In this document: piece by piece, positions 59,501-64,000 of the stretch
How the letters are laid out: each line of letters begins with the position of its first letter
Position numbering within the stretch: position 1 is the first letter of the stretch
From: Micropterix aruncella
Lineage: Eukaryota; Arthropoda; Insecta; Lepidoptera; Micropterigidae
Reading direction: 5' to 3'
NCBI GenBank assembly: GCA_944548615.1
Contig: OX155960.1
Coordinates: 12,090,365-12,154,364, forward strand
DNA length: 64,000 bases
Notes under the pieces: model-generated
Told to the model about the DNA's origin: nothing
Databases searched by the model: none
Seen by the model: only the letters and a program-made list of their open reading frames with translations
Program-made: the position numbers and the translations under genes

Positions 59501-60434
59501 TCTTATCGGTAAAGGCACGGAATTCCAGAGTCGGGCCGCTTGCACTGCGAAAGACCTAGACATGAAAGTTGATGAATGCTGAGGTATAGCCAGTAATAGA
59601 TTTTCCTGAGAGCGCAATGGAAGGCCATGGGATGAAAGCGAAGAGAAGAGATTATACAAATAAGTAGGACAGTTTGACTGTAGTACACGGAAGAGTAGGG
59701 CGAGTATGTGAAATTCCCGACATCGTCTAATGGGTAGCCACTCTATTTGCCTGCGAAAGTTTGATATGTGATCAAGGAATAAACAAAGCGAAATTCCGTG
59801 TTTTGAATCCTAGGTTGAAGGTAGGGTGAGTATGTAAAAATCCAGACGTCTAATGGAGAGCCACTCCAATTGTCACTGCCATTAGGATCAAGCTGTAAAG
59901 TTTGATGTCTACGCTTCCAGCATAAATTTACTGCACTGTTAGCGAAAAATAATGATGCATGCCAAACTGTGCCCACAAGGTGACGCAAGCCAAGCTGTAA
60001 ACCCATAAAAGAAGAGGCTACCGAAAGGATTAGTTGACATTCGAATTGGAGTTGGTTGATTTCCGAGGATACACCGGGAATAGAACTTATTGTGTTTATA
60101 ATTAGATCCAACAGTACCATACTTACAGTCAAAATTCCCGAAACATAAACGGGAACCGTACTCGAGAATATGAGATTTCCAATAATTCCAAGTATAGTCA
60201 TGACGAGTATGGGGTTGAGAGCTACTCCTGTGACTACTCTCTTGATCATTTGCCATTGCGGGTAGGTGTCTTTGGGCAGCATCTCGACACTGTCGTTGGC
60301 CTCTCGCTCGAGGCGCTGCTTGTTTATCTCCATCAGAACGAATGCGATCGGGTTGAGAATGGCCAGCGATATTGGTGCCATCAAGTACAGATACGACGCA
60401 TAATCCGGGTGGGAGTTTTTGTAAACGGCAACGA
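35347..60434 (-). CDS. GPR155: GPR155/LYCHOS lysosomal cholesterol sensor (Drosophila anchor), all but the N-terminus
   Basis: Twelve exons join in phase over 25 kb: 60434-60127, 58439-58318, 54040-53875, 53803-53576, 50599-50447, 49612-49438, 46382-46194, 46113-45975, 41252-41054, 36288-36113, 35987-35862 and 35539-35347 (724 codons with stop). The product has the end of a PIN/auxin-carrier-like domain (LYLMAPISLAILNPIAF; FSGSALFLLGLRMVGQFHRL; FGFLYGTVPTAPAVFVFSTQ), GPCR-like helices, a long cytosolic loop, two more helices and a C-terminal DEP domain (FRGSCLVRWLVERGVARDSG, EAILYGRHLLDGRVIAHF). Human GPR155 senses lysosomal cholesterol and controls mTORC1 through GATOR1. About 150-170 N-terminal residues, including the cholesterol-binding helices, are not in view and probably lie beyond 64000. 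Every intron over 1 kb carries transposons. Confidence 0.93.
35862..35987 (-). CDS. GPR155: GPR155 exon (linker to DEP domain)
   Basis: The acceptor is TTTTAG and the donor GTATTA. It codes for YGADTINLPPLDQLSFETKH to LEGCKQAVAKDS. Confidence 0.88.
36113..36288 (-). CDS. GPR155: GPR155 exon (last helix)
   Basis: The acceptor is TTTCAG and the donor GTTAGT. It codes for GIAYTAWSLMMDEETGIYVE to ILLPIAKYFRRI; human has RLYVELQFFCAVFNFGQGF here. Confidence 0.92.
36899..38456 (-). mobile_element. Restriction-like-endonuclease LINE, copy B (most open copy)
   Basis: A 391-aa open frame (38395-37220) covers the RT thumb, the [18 protein letters not shown] knuckle, GRYTYRHDKALAVI and the endonuclease motif RPDITVYS ... 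VELTVPWE. The frame then shifts before the last 3' part, which runs to a (TTTTA)n-like tail near 36899. The 5' end is truncated after the thumb. It lies in a GPR155 intron, in the same orientation as the gene. Confidence 0.88.
38604..39410. mobile_element. hAT-type miniature element, copy 2, with a LINE tail nested inside
   Basis: The ends CAGTGTTTCCCAATTAGTGG and TTTGGGAACCACTG match copy 1 at 19460. The flanking 8-mers GTCCAGGA (38596-38603) and GTCTAGGA (39411-39418) agree at seven of eight positions. Confidence 0.82.
38650..39007 (+). mobile_element. LINE 3' end inserted in the hAT element
   Basis: It ends with codons reading SGWRVIGEAYAQRWANAR and a stop, the typical last line of a LINE protein, followed by a (GAA)n tail. 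TACCCCCAGG is duplicated at 38640-38649 and 39008-39017. Confidence 0.75.
39635..39742 (+). other. Short ORF cut by a TTAA element, possibly the start of a transposase gene
   Basis: A 35-aa frame starts MSSDEEDVLSVLDGIS. The acidic start followed by basic residues recalls transposase N-termini, but no family was recognised. Its stop codon is created by the TTAA of the element at 39739. Confidence 0.25.
39739..39985. mobile_element. TTAA-flanked miniature element, family 3
   Basis: It has TTAA borders and inverted ends CCCCTCGAGC and GCTCGAGGGG. The interior differs from families 1 and 2 and carries two GGACCGATCGGACTC-like or GGACGGATCGGACTC units near the left end. Confidence 0.75.
40050..40275. 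repeat. Dispersed repeat with TACTTTCC/GGAAAGTA end, copy 1
   Basis: It shares TTACTTTCCnGGCA, GGAAAGTATT and the block CATCCGATTGAGCT(A/G)AAATTTGGCATG with 50840-51140. No coding content is recognised. Confidence 0.65.
40479..40521. repeat. Perfect 19-bp hairpin
   Basis: The arms TTTTGTTTCCCGGGACACT (40479-40497) and its exact complement (40503-40521) are separated by CTCCA. Confidence 0.85.
41054..41252 (-). CDS. GPR155: GPR155 exon (GC-rich loop and helix)
   Basis: The acceptor is GGGCAG and the donor GTGAGT. It codes for MSGCACPPSAPACADASGSG, then a Gly/Pro-rich stretch, and ends in the helix MLKHTVVVIAYSASMFV. The exon is far richer in G and C than its surroundings. Confidence 0.82.
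41560..43225 (+). mobile_element. CR1-like LINE, 522-aa open RT, in a GPR155 intron
   Basis: The frame 41564-43132 has all central RT motifs: SMGPDEIPAMFLKKC, AIVTPIYKKGDKLSPANYRP, ISLTSLVCKAMEKIV, EQHGFVPRRSTVTNL, YLDYEKAFDRVP, GVPQGSVIGPVVFGIFL and the active site LFADDTKFFG. The C-terminal part is VWNPYFIKDIELLEKVQRRA, then NRVVDSWNKLPQEVI. The endonuclease domain is absent, so the copy is 5'-truncated. The frame is uninterrupted, which suggests a fairly recent insertion. The 3' UTR ends in an (ATA)n tail near 43220. It lies antisense to GPR155. Confidence 0.9.
44075..45505 (+). mobile_element. Penelope-like element, 5'-truncated, with inverted terminal repeats
   Basis: The coding part starts in the RT active site (FRYVDDTFCILKG in the element's own frame is read as RYVDDTFCIL at 44347) and continues through PLE connector motifs (LPFLDVKVTRR; VYRKPTHTDRYLH) to a GIY-YIG endonuclease (TPGVYKVECSCGLAYVGQTK, RLTEHIKA, EHILDSG, NFNRDDGYKLS) and a stop at 45392. 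The RT fingers and palm before YVDD are missing. The sequence 45330-45500 occurs inverted at 44080-44250, a pseudo-LTR arrangement known in PLEs. The element is in a GPR155 intron on the opposite strand. Confidence 0.9.
44349..45392 (+). CDS. Penelope-like RT C-terminus and GIY-YIG endonuclease ORF (truncated)
   Basis: The 347-aa frame opens on an internal methionine one residue after the start of the RT active site VDD, so this is not a native start. The GIY-YIG domain (about residues 190-290) has Tyr pairs VYKVE and AYVGQT, the helix RLTEH and a downstream EHI and N residue pattern; it looks intact. The last 20 residues are encoded inside the terminal repeat. Without the RT core the product cannot reverse transcribe. 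Confidence 0.85.
   Translation: MDDTFCILKGNIQTVKEFLGHLNSIHPKISFTYEVEKDGSLPFLDVKVTRRSDNTLGHTVYRKPTHTDRYLHASSHHHPYHLRSVQTSLVNRARDLCDTEHFPKEMEHVNDVLRKNGYGKYHETRTRSNTDETQKPSRSRAFLPYVKGVTDRISKMLNRFDIKTIFKPTQNIARFLRPVKDVIPLQTPGVYKVECSCGLAYVGQTKRPIATRLTEHIKAVKNVQREKSAICEHILDSGSNHWMQFQNPIVLSKEQFYFPRMIREAIEIRRTPNFNRDDGYKLSSTWNPLLKMFPPPNAERKDVKQDTVSVVCKTDFKNSRAPSPAPHHRYNLRSGGSGLRPTRKTTD
45975..46113 (-). CDS. GPR155: GPR155 exon (cytosolic loop, Cys/Ser-rich)
   Basis: The acceptor is TTTCAG and the donor GTAAAC. It codes for GKRYGAVKDPPSQNCCGDDP to DIEDLLSTTG. The loop carries the GATOR1-binding region in the human protein. Confidence 0.82.
46194..46382 (-). CDS. GPR155: GPR155 exon (end of helix and cytosolic loop)
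   Basis: The acceptor is TTTTAG and the donor GTGAGT. It codes for VTTFSLTLYVRHRKRNAQYR to LVGTVQSPG, polar after the first helix turn. Confidence 0.88.
47040..47390 (+). repeat. Possible solo LTR
   Basis: A purine-rich AAGGGGGGA (about 47028-47036) is followed by a TGTTTCGAGA start, and the region differs from its AT-rich surroundings in composition. No partner LTR or clean ends were found. Confidence 0.25.
47584..49200 (-). mobile_element. Restriction-like-endonuclease LINE, copy C
   Basis: It is a close relative of copy B and reaches farther upstream ([35 protein letters not shown] at 49196-49090). The frame is split near 48550 and 48040. The knuckle (48430-48380) and endonuclease ([16 protein letters not shown] near 48030) are present, and the 3' end with poly(A)-rich tail is near 47584. 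Confidence 0.88.
49438..49612 (-). CDS. GPR155: GPR155 exon
   Basis: The acceptor is TTGCAG and the donor GTAATA. It codes for SRGPCFVITVWPIMCGLCWI to INGIGFFVLSFSLI, two helices. Confidence 0.9.
49690..50118 (+). pseudogene. LINE C-terminal fragment
   Basis: The frame reads ALVESIIAYGITTYG, LQHRILKIIVPNRIRNKF, FIYRLTVQYFETDKF, RLLVPPYRNLYGKRRLNWL and HIFNKIPLNLKTY. These are typical of the end of jockey/Daphne-like LINE proteins. The RT core is missing. It lies in a GPR155 intron. Confidence 0.7.
50447..50599 (-). CDS. GPR155: GPR155 exon
   Basis: The acceptor is TTGCAG and the donor GTTTGT. Its 51 codons include IIMTVSAIWGGSLPDDTTTS and SSRLWTAMLAVTILLLE. Confidence 0.88.
50840..51140. 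repeat. Dispersed repeat with TACTTTCC/GGAAAGTA end, copy 2
   Basis: It is related to 40050-40275; a (GT)n run lies at 50970-50985. It directly precedes the LINE-B fragment. Confidence 0.65.
51241..51880 (+). mobile_element. LINE family B 3' fragment, second copy
   Basis: It is the inverted equivalent of 8927-9590: end of the RT ORF (frameshifted), the 3' UTR and an (ATGTA)n-like end near 51875. It is uninterrupted by the TTAA element present in the other copy. Confidence 0.82.
52150..52460. mobile_element. TTAA-flanked element, family 2, copy 2
   Basis: It has TTAA on both sides and ends CCCTTGGAGTAAATGGG and ATCATACTCAACGGG. 311 bp, no coding potential. Confidence 0.82.
53354..53438. repeat. 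Two adjacent hairpins
   Basis: The first has 12-bp perfect arms (53354-53365, 53370-53381; loop CTCT). The second is an imperfect hairpin 53387-53438 with perfect outer arms CGCTTGGC/GCCAAGCG. They lie 137 nt from GPR155 exon 53576-53803. Confidence 0.7.
53576..53803 (-). CDS. GPR155: GPR155 exon (start of GPCR-like helices)
   Basis: The acceptor is TTGCAG and the donor GTTACA. Its 76 codons run from IASSMVACTFISAPLMSISA to HRITLCLIASQ. Confidence 0.92.
53875..54040 (-). CDS. GPR155: GPR155 exon (GFLYG region)
   Basis: The acceptor is TTCCAG and the donor GTTAGT. It codes for LVLPVLMRESVSLLKAG to STQYQLDVDL, the last crossover helices of the carrier-like domain. Confidence 0.92.
54070..55818 (-). 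mobile_element. Restriction-like-endonuclease LINE, copy D, split by an insertion
   Basis: The 3' part lies at 54070-54500 and the part upstream of it at 55477-55818 ([17 protein letters not shown] frame; VELTVPWE). Between them is a foreign insertion of about 970 bp. The 5' end is cut at 55818, so the knuckle is missing. GPR155 intron, same orientation as the other intronic copies B and C. Confidence 0.82.
54503..55476 (-). mobile_element. Insertion with jockey-like RT remnant in LINE copy D
   Basis: The minus strand reads DPSKAFDCIN, LVDKLNHHGIRGAANSLI, GVPHGSTLGPLLFKLYCNDL and VQLADDTTRI, an RT core with a mutated start of the active site (LADD). A CTTATTT-rich run ends it at 55455-55478. 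Three TCCCAAGTGGGA palindromes lie at the other end. Confidence 0.7.
56235..56830 (-). mobile_element. Penelope-like element 3' fragment
   Basis: It contains the GIY-YIG region in pieces (CGLAYVEQTKRPIATRLTEH, EHILDSGSNHWM), the C-terminal coding part with frame breaks, and the complete 3' terminal repeat down to about 56240. It is close to the 44-45.5 kb element. Confidence 0.82.
56815..56930. repeat. Tandem repeat AACTGCATTCGAC
   Basis: The 13-mer or close variants occurs five to six times at the broken end of the Penelope-like fragment, with longer units including ACGTAGGCTAGAC. Confidence 0.75.
56948..57261. mobile_element. TTAA-flanked element, family 2, copy 3
   Basis: It starts TTAACCCTTTGAGTATGA and ends ACTCCAAGGGTTAA. 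The last TTAA is shared with the next copy; the first is shared with a 20-bp stub of another copy. Confidence 0.82.
57258..57957. mobile_element. TTAA-flanked element, family 2, copy 4 (longer form)
   Basis: It has the same ends as copy 3 but about 390 bp more inside (57345-57720), of higher GC content near 57340-57560. No transposase was recognised. Confidence 0.75.
58318..58439 (-). CDS. GPR155: GPR155 exon (FSGSALF helix)
   Basis: The acceptor is TAAAG and the donor GTAAGA. It codes for VLGSAFSGSALFLLGLRMVG to AVLIIAK; the last Leu codon is split. Confidence 0.92.
58690..59230 (-). pseudogene. LINE 3' end, unit 1
   Basis: It matches 59235-59700 in tandem. It contains a decayed version of the C-terminal frame AVQAARLWNSVPLPIRQLEN. 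Confidence 0.7.
59235..60060 (-). pseudogene. CR1-like LINE 3' end, unit 2, with an upstream third remnant
   Basis: The minus strand reads WLPIRRCREFHILALLFRVL, CPTYLYNLFSSLSSHGL and RSFAVQAARLWNSVPLPIRQ, ending NSLKRHLLNL at 59441. A further piece with WLSIRRLDFYILTL (about 59870-59820) and NSAVNLCWKRR before it is a third, older remnant that reaches close to the GPR155 exon at 60127. Confidence 0.7.
60127..60434 (-). CDS. GPR155: GPR155 exon (PIN-like domain, helices after the first bundle)
   Basis: The acceptor is TTGCAG and the donor GTAAGT. It codes for VAVYKNSHPDYASYLYLMAP to TVPVYVSGILT; the match to human VEALYQTTYPEYLQYIYLVA is clear. It is the most upstream exon found in the window. 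Confidence 0.92.
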
Positions 60435-60604
60435 CTGCAACGGCAAGACATTACACAAATATTTCAAAGAGAAAACTGGAAATCTTCAGAAATAATACAA
60501 GAGCAACCTATACATGCACAGACCTTTAACATAAGTATATACGGAATTTCTATGTAATACCACAGTGTAAAAAGAACTACAACAGTGACAATGCTATTGA
60601 TATA

Positions 60605-60675
60605 CAGTAGAGCCTTGATAATCCGAACTAGCAAAAACTAACCCCTGTTCGGACTCACGAAGCGTTCGGATTATA
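60605..60675. repeat. Pogo/Tigger-like terminal repeat fragment
   Basis: The sequence CAGTAGAGCCTTGATAATCC followed by GAAC, with GTTCGGATTATAG 60 bp later in inverted sense, resembles pogo-type ends. No transposase is visible. Confidence 0.4.
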
Positions 60676-61740
60676 GTATGTAAGGAGAAAAAAAAACATT
60701 TTTATTCTTAAAATAGTGTTTAATTATATACATAGTTTAAGAGGTACAGTAAGCAACGAGCTGGGCTTTACATATTGTATTGGAAATATCACCGATGAGT
60801 AGGGGTTGTTTTTTTCTCTCGGGGGTAGTAGGTATAATTACTTATTGTAAACAGGTTTGATAGCGTAATCAACTTGCAAACACACCATCTCACTGGGCTC
60901 TCAGCGGGAGCGGATTCCCCTTTCCACTTGTCACCCCCCCCCTCCCCCCACCTCCTCACGATTGCCCTGAGCGGCGACTTTCATTGGCACACTGGTAGAT
61001 CTGTTTTCACTCCCCTAGAAGTGTTTATATCGTAGGATTGACCCTTATTAGCAAAATTAACAAATATGCAGGAATCATTATATAAATACCCTTTTTTGCC
61101 CATACGTGTAGGCCTCTTCAATAATCTTTGAGCTTCAAACAATCTGTGTTCACTGTTTGAATTTCTTTGATACTCCTTTTGTATCACAATCAAAACATGA
61201 TTGCGGTATATACTTGTCCTTTTTGGGTTTATTTAACTGATGGCTGATTTTGGGGGGGGGGGGATTAGTCCCGCTAGCCCCCTTTTACGCTGCTAATGCT
61301 CTAAAGGAGAGCATTCGCTGATCGCCGCCCTTAGGAATCGGCGATACGAGGGAACCTTTTGTTTTTGTGTTTCCATGAGAGGTGTGTCGTATGCATGCGC
61401 CGCACTGCGTTTCTTCTGCTTTCAGTGAGCTTTGTGCCTTAGACTATTGTCCTAAGATATACATTGTATTGTATTATATTTTATGCTCAGTAGCTATGTG
61501 CATAGTAGGAAAACTAATAGGATTCTTTGATGTGTTCAGTAGTAGAAGCCAATCTAAGATCTAAAAAATATTTCCTTATTTACAATACAGTTGTTTATAA
61601 ATGTATATACAAGGTATATAGGAAATATATAGAAAATATCACAAATTATAAACCTATATAAATACCAGCTATTAATAGTAAAAATAACTGTATAGTACCG
61701 AGTGAGTACTTTACTCTTATCCCGGAATTAAAGTGATAAA

Positions 61741-61996
61741 TAAGTTTACGGATGAAAGACAAACAGCCAATAAGTAAGACAGAGATAGAAGATCAGTGTA
61801 CGGTTGTCAGGTAAGACTTTGCACTGGGGCCCGTCAGCATTCTTTTGTTTTACTTTGCGGTTGTCTAAACAAGTTTATGGATGAGAGAGACACAGTGAAT
61901 AAGCAGACAGAGATAGATACTCAGTGTATGAGGGGCAGGTAAGATTTTGCGCCTCGGCCGTTGTCATTTCCTCGTTTTACTTTTGGGTGTTCTGAC
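61741..61996. repeat. Tandem duplication of a 128-bp unit
   Basis: Units 61741-61868 and 61870-61996 share AAGTTTA(C/T)GGATGA, AGACAGAGATAGA, CAGTGTA and CAGGTAAGA blocks and are otherwise diverged. Confidence 0.65.
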
Positions 61997-62895
61997 TGTT
62001 TTCTGTTTTTATGTGATTTCGTTTTTACTTTATGGCTGTGATACTGGACTTGATTAGTTTTTGCTTTACAATTGGATTTTAATTCAACTGATGATTTAAG
62101 TAACGACTTGTAATAAAACCTATTCACATAATAAACAATTTTTAACAAGATATTATTACTTTATTTCACAAAATCATGCAAAGCTTCTAATGTGTATAAT
62201 TCCAATTCGACACTAATGAAAAAGTTGAACTTTGATATTATTACTTCTTTACACGAGCATAAGTAATAGTTGTAAGTCCTTAGTTATTACGCTCTGGGTA
62301 CACCTTTAACACTAAAATTCCAATCTCCTTTATGGAGATTCGTCTTCCTCATTATCACTGGGTTTAGTTGGCCAATTTGCTATTGCTAAGTTGTAATATC
62401 TTAATGGAATGTGATGCATCACTTGTTCTATCTTGTCTTTCATTGTCTCGTTGATGGCCACCTTGCTTCTATAAGCTTTCCTAGTAGGTAGGTTTTCCTA
62501 CGCAATCTCTTCTATGTCCAAGTCGTTGGCGCGTCATCGCTACGCACCTTTAATAAATTTGGATGCCTGACAATATTTATTAATTTATTTATTTTTAGGA
62601 AAACCAACAGCTAATTATAATTTAACAAAAAGACGGAGTAGGATAACATAGAGCCAATTAAAGGTTTTCACGTCACATACATCAAAAATTATTCAACAAT
62701 TAATGCTAAAGAATTCACTGTTCAGCCGCTGTATTGAATTTAGTTGCTCAGCGCTATTTCGTTTCAAGTCAAGTTCGCATGCATGTGGAACAACTCTACA
62801 GATCAGAGCTGTCAGTTCACTTTTGTATTGGTTTGTTCTTTCACCCGTTTTTCTTTTGTGATGCGATAATTCGCTTAATAAACCAATTCTTTTCT

Positions 62896-63118
62896 TCTAT
62901 TCATCAGTTTTATTCATTATCGGACTAAAATCAACACGCTGCCTAGCTGAGTTAATACTCATACAGAATAGATCAAAGTCAAAGCGTTTAATCAAATCAT
63001 TGAAATTGTCACTTGTTCGCCACAGAAATGCATTTTGCCTATAGTTGGTACCAGCAGGAGGAACATGAAGAGCAGGGTTAAATCTATTGAGTTTGGAAGG
63101 AACACGGTTTGTCAGAAC
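62896..63118 (-). pseudogene. LINE C-terminal fragment
   Basis: An open minus frame of about 70 codons ends at a TAG at 62896 and reads RFNPALHVPPAGTNYRQNAF, then LWRTSDNFNDLIKRF. The pattern (YRQNAFLWR ... N...L.) resembles LINE C-termini. It could also be a small host exon; this is less likely. Confidence 0.45.
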
Positions 63119-63603
63119 TGTAATGAAATTCTGAGATTGATGACATATTGAAACTTATTTTTCATCTCTTGGGACCCTCTACTAGAGGCTGGATAGCAAA
63201 ATGTTTCTTTGTACATCTACAGAGCGGATTTCTTAAATAAATATTTTATTATTATTATAGCTTACTTTTTTATCTTCGTATTACTCCAGTTATCTTTCAT
63301 TTAACTAGGCCAAAATCACGGTCACAAGGTAAACATTAGTGCTCTCGAGTAAGAAAAAAATATAGTTTTTAAGCGACGCAGTTGTGAGAAAAATTAAATT
63401 TCACCATTGCATTGACTCATGCTACCTGGCGCATCCGCATAGAAAATTTGGTTTAATGGCAATTGCGCCTAAACCATTTAGTACGTAAAGGGTACATGCC
63501 CCGGACTACTGCCCAGTGTACGGGGGCAAAAAAAGAAAATTGTAACTGCATACGGCTAGTTGGATTTATGCTGTTTTAGCTGGAAATACTTAAGGTCTAC
63601 AGT

Positions 63604-64000
63604 AACTAGGGTTGTCGACTACAGCGGGCGAGCCTGTCACCTCAGGAAGTTTTAACGATTAGTCGTTCTATCTCCCTGGAGTGAGCGCAGAAGACATGGA
63701 CAAAACAGTCCACCGTCTAGCTCCACCACAGACCCGTAAGAGGCCAACATCTTAACCGCGAGATAGCCAGGAGTGTTACCCGGCGGGCTTACACTCACGC
63801 CCTTACTTCCGATTGCGAACAGATTACTCCAGTCTCTCGACTGGTTACGAGTTCGAGGTCGCTTGCGCGGTCCTCTCCCTTACGAAGCGGTGAAACGGTT
63901 TTACACCGAATCTATGGTCCTTTGCCCGGCTGTTCATCCAGGATCGGGTAGCCGATGGTCGTTTCAAGAGCAGTCGCCGTAAGGTCCGCAACCACCCCCG
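63604..64000. mobile_element. Foldback element, left arm, cut by the window end
   Basis: It starts AACTAGGGTTGTCGACTAC and follows the left arm of the 16.7 kb copy with few differences. The rest lies beyond the window. Confidence 0.8.

Larger units (their letters stand above)
60676..63603. other. Region without recognised host gene
   Basis: Upstream of the first GPR155 exon found. It holds the tandem duplication at 61.7 kb, a LINE fragment at 62.9-63.1 kb and AT-rich sequence. I looked for the missing GPR155 N-terminal exons and did not find them here. Confidence 0.5.

Noticed and set aside
59939..60060. Possible duplicated or mutually exclusive GPR155 exon (minus-strand LGLRHLVGT next to the PIN-domain exon).
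   Set aside because: The frame continues into NSAVNLCWKRR and WLSIRRL, which are LINE C-terminal motifs. There are no proper splice borders, and the resemblance to LGLRMVGQF is short.
60500..64000. Search for the N-terminal exons of GPR155.
   Set aside because: No frame resembling the first carrier-domain helices was found on the minus strand; the short ORFs there have no family features.

Overview
The window looks like a piece of a transposon-rich insect genome. Genes are split by introns with GT-AG borders, non-coding DNA is AT-rich, and roughly half of the sequence is recognisable as dead or truncated mobile elements. Three conserved host genes were recovered exon by exon from splice borders, reading phase and family similarity. 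The insect order cannot be decided from the sequence alone.

Host genes. (1) An iPLA2-VIA (PLA2G6-type, calcium-independent phospholipase A2) gene lies on the minus strand. Its start is at 18760, with a 13-nt first coding exon and five more exons down to 8190. These give the N-terminal domain and the first ankyrin repeats; the lipase domain is not in the window. (2) A complete SLC35B1 gene (ER ATP/ADP exchanger AXER; Drosophila meigo) lies on the plus strand at 22458-33366, in six exons coding for 314 aa. Its last intron has a GC-AG border. (3) A GPR155/LYCHOS gene (Drosophila anchor; lysosomal cholesterol sensor, PIN-like carrier fold + GPCR-like helices + DEP domain) lies on the minus strand. 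Twelve exons between 60434 and 35347 give the last 724 codons including the stop; the N-terminus lies upstream, probably outside the window. The iPLA2-VIA and SLC35B1 genes are head to head with 3.7 kb between their start codons. The SLC35B1 and GPR155 genes are tail to tail with 2 kb between their stops.

Mobile elements by region. 1-8 kb: BEL/Pao pol remnant, an RNase H-bearing LINE (5'-truncated, with target duplication), and a second decayed RNase H LINE. 8.5-11.3 kb (iPLA2 intron): a four-level nest of elements. 12.9-17.9 kb: LINE tails, an RTE-type LINE and a foldback element with arms of about 450 bp. 19-25 kb: hAT-type and TTAA-flanked (piggyBac-like) miniature elements. 26-28 kb, 36.9-38.5 kb, 47.6-49.2 kb and 54.1-55.8 kb: four copies of one LINE with a C-terminal restriction-like endonuclease. 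29.3-31.4 kb and 41.6-43.2 kb: two long, open LINE reverse transcriptases inside host introns. 44-45.5 kb and 56.2-56.9 kb: Penelope-like elements with GIY-YIG endonuclease and inverted terminal repeats. 56.9-58 kb: an array of TTAA elements sharing target sites. 58.7-60 kb: repeated LINE 3' ends. 63.6 kb to the end: another foldback copy.

The three host genes have no common pathway evident here beyond membrane and lipid or ER-lysosome biology; their adjacency need not be functional. I found no CRISPR, operon or prokaryotic-style system. The most unusual material is the set of transposon families and their nesting, not a new gene system.
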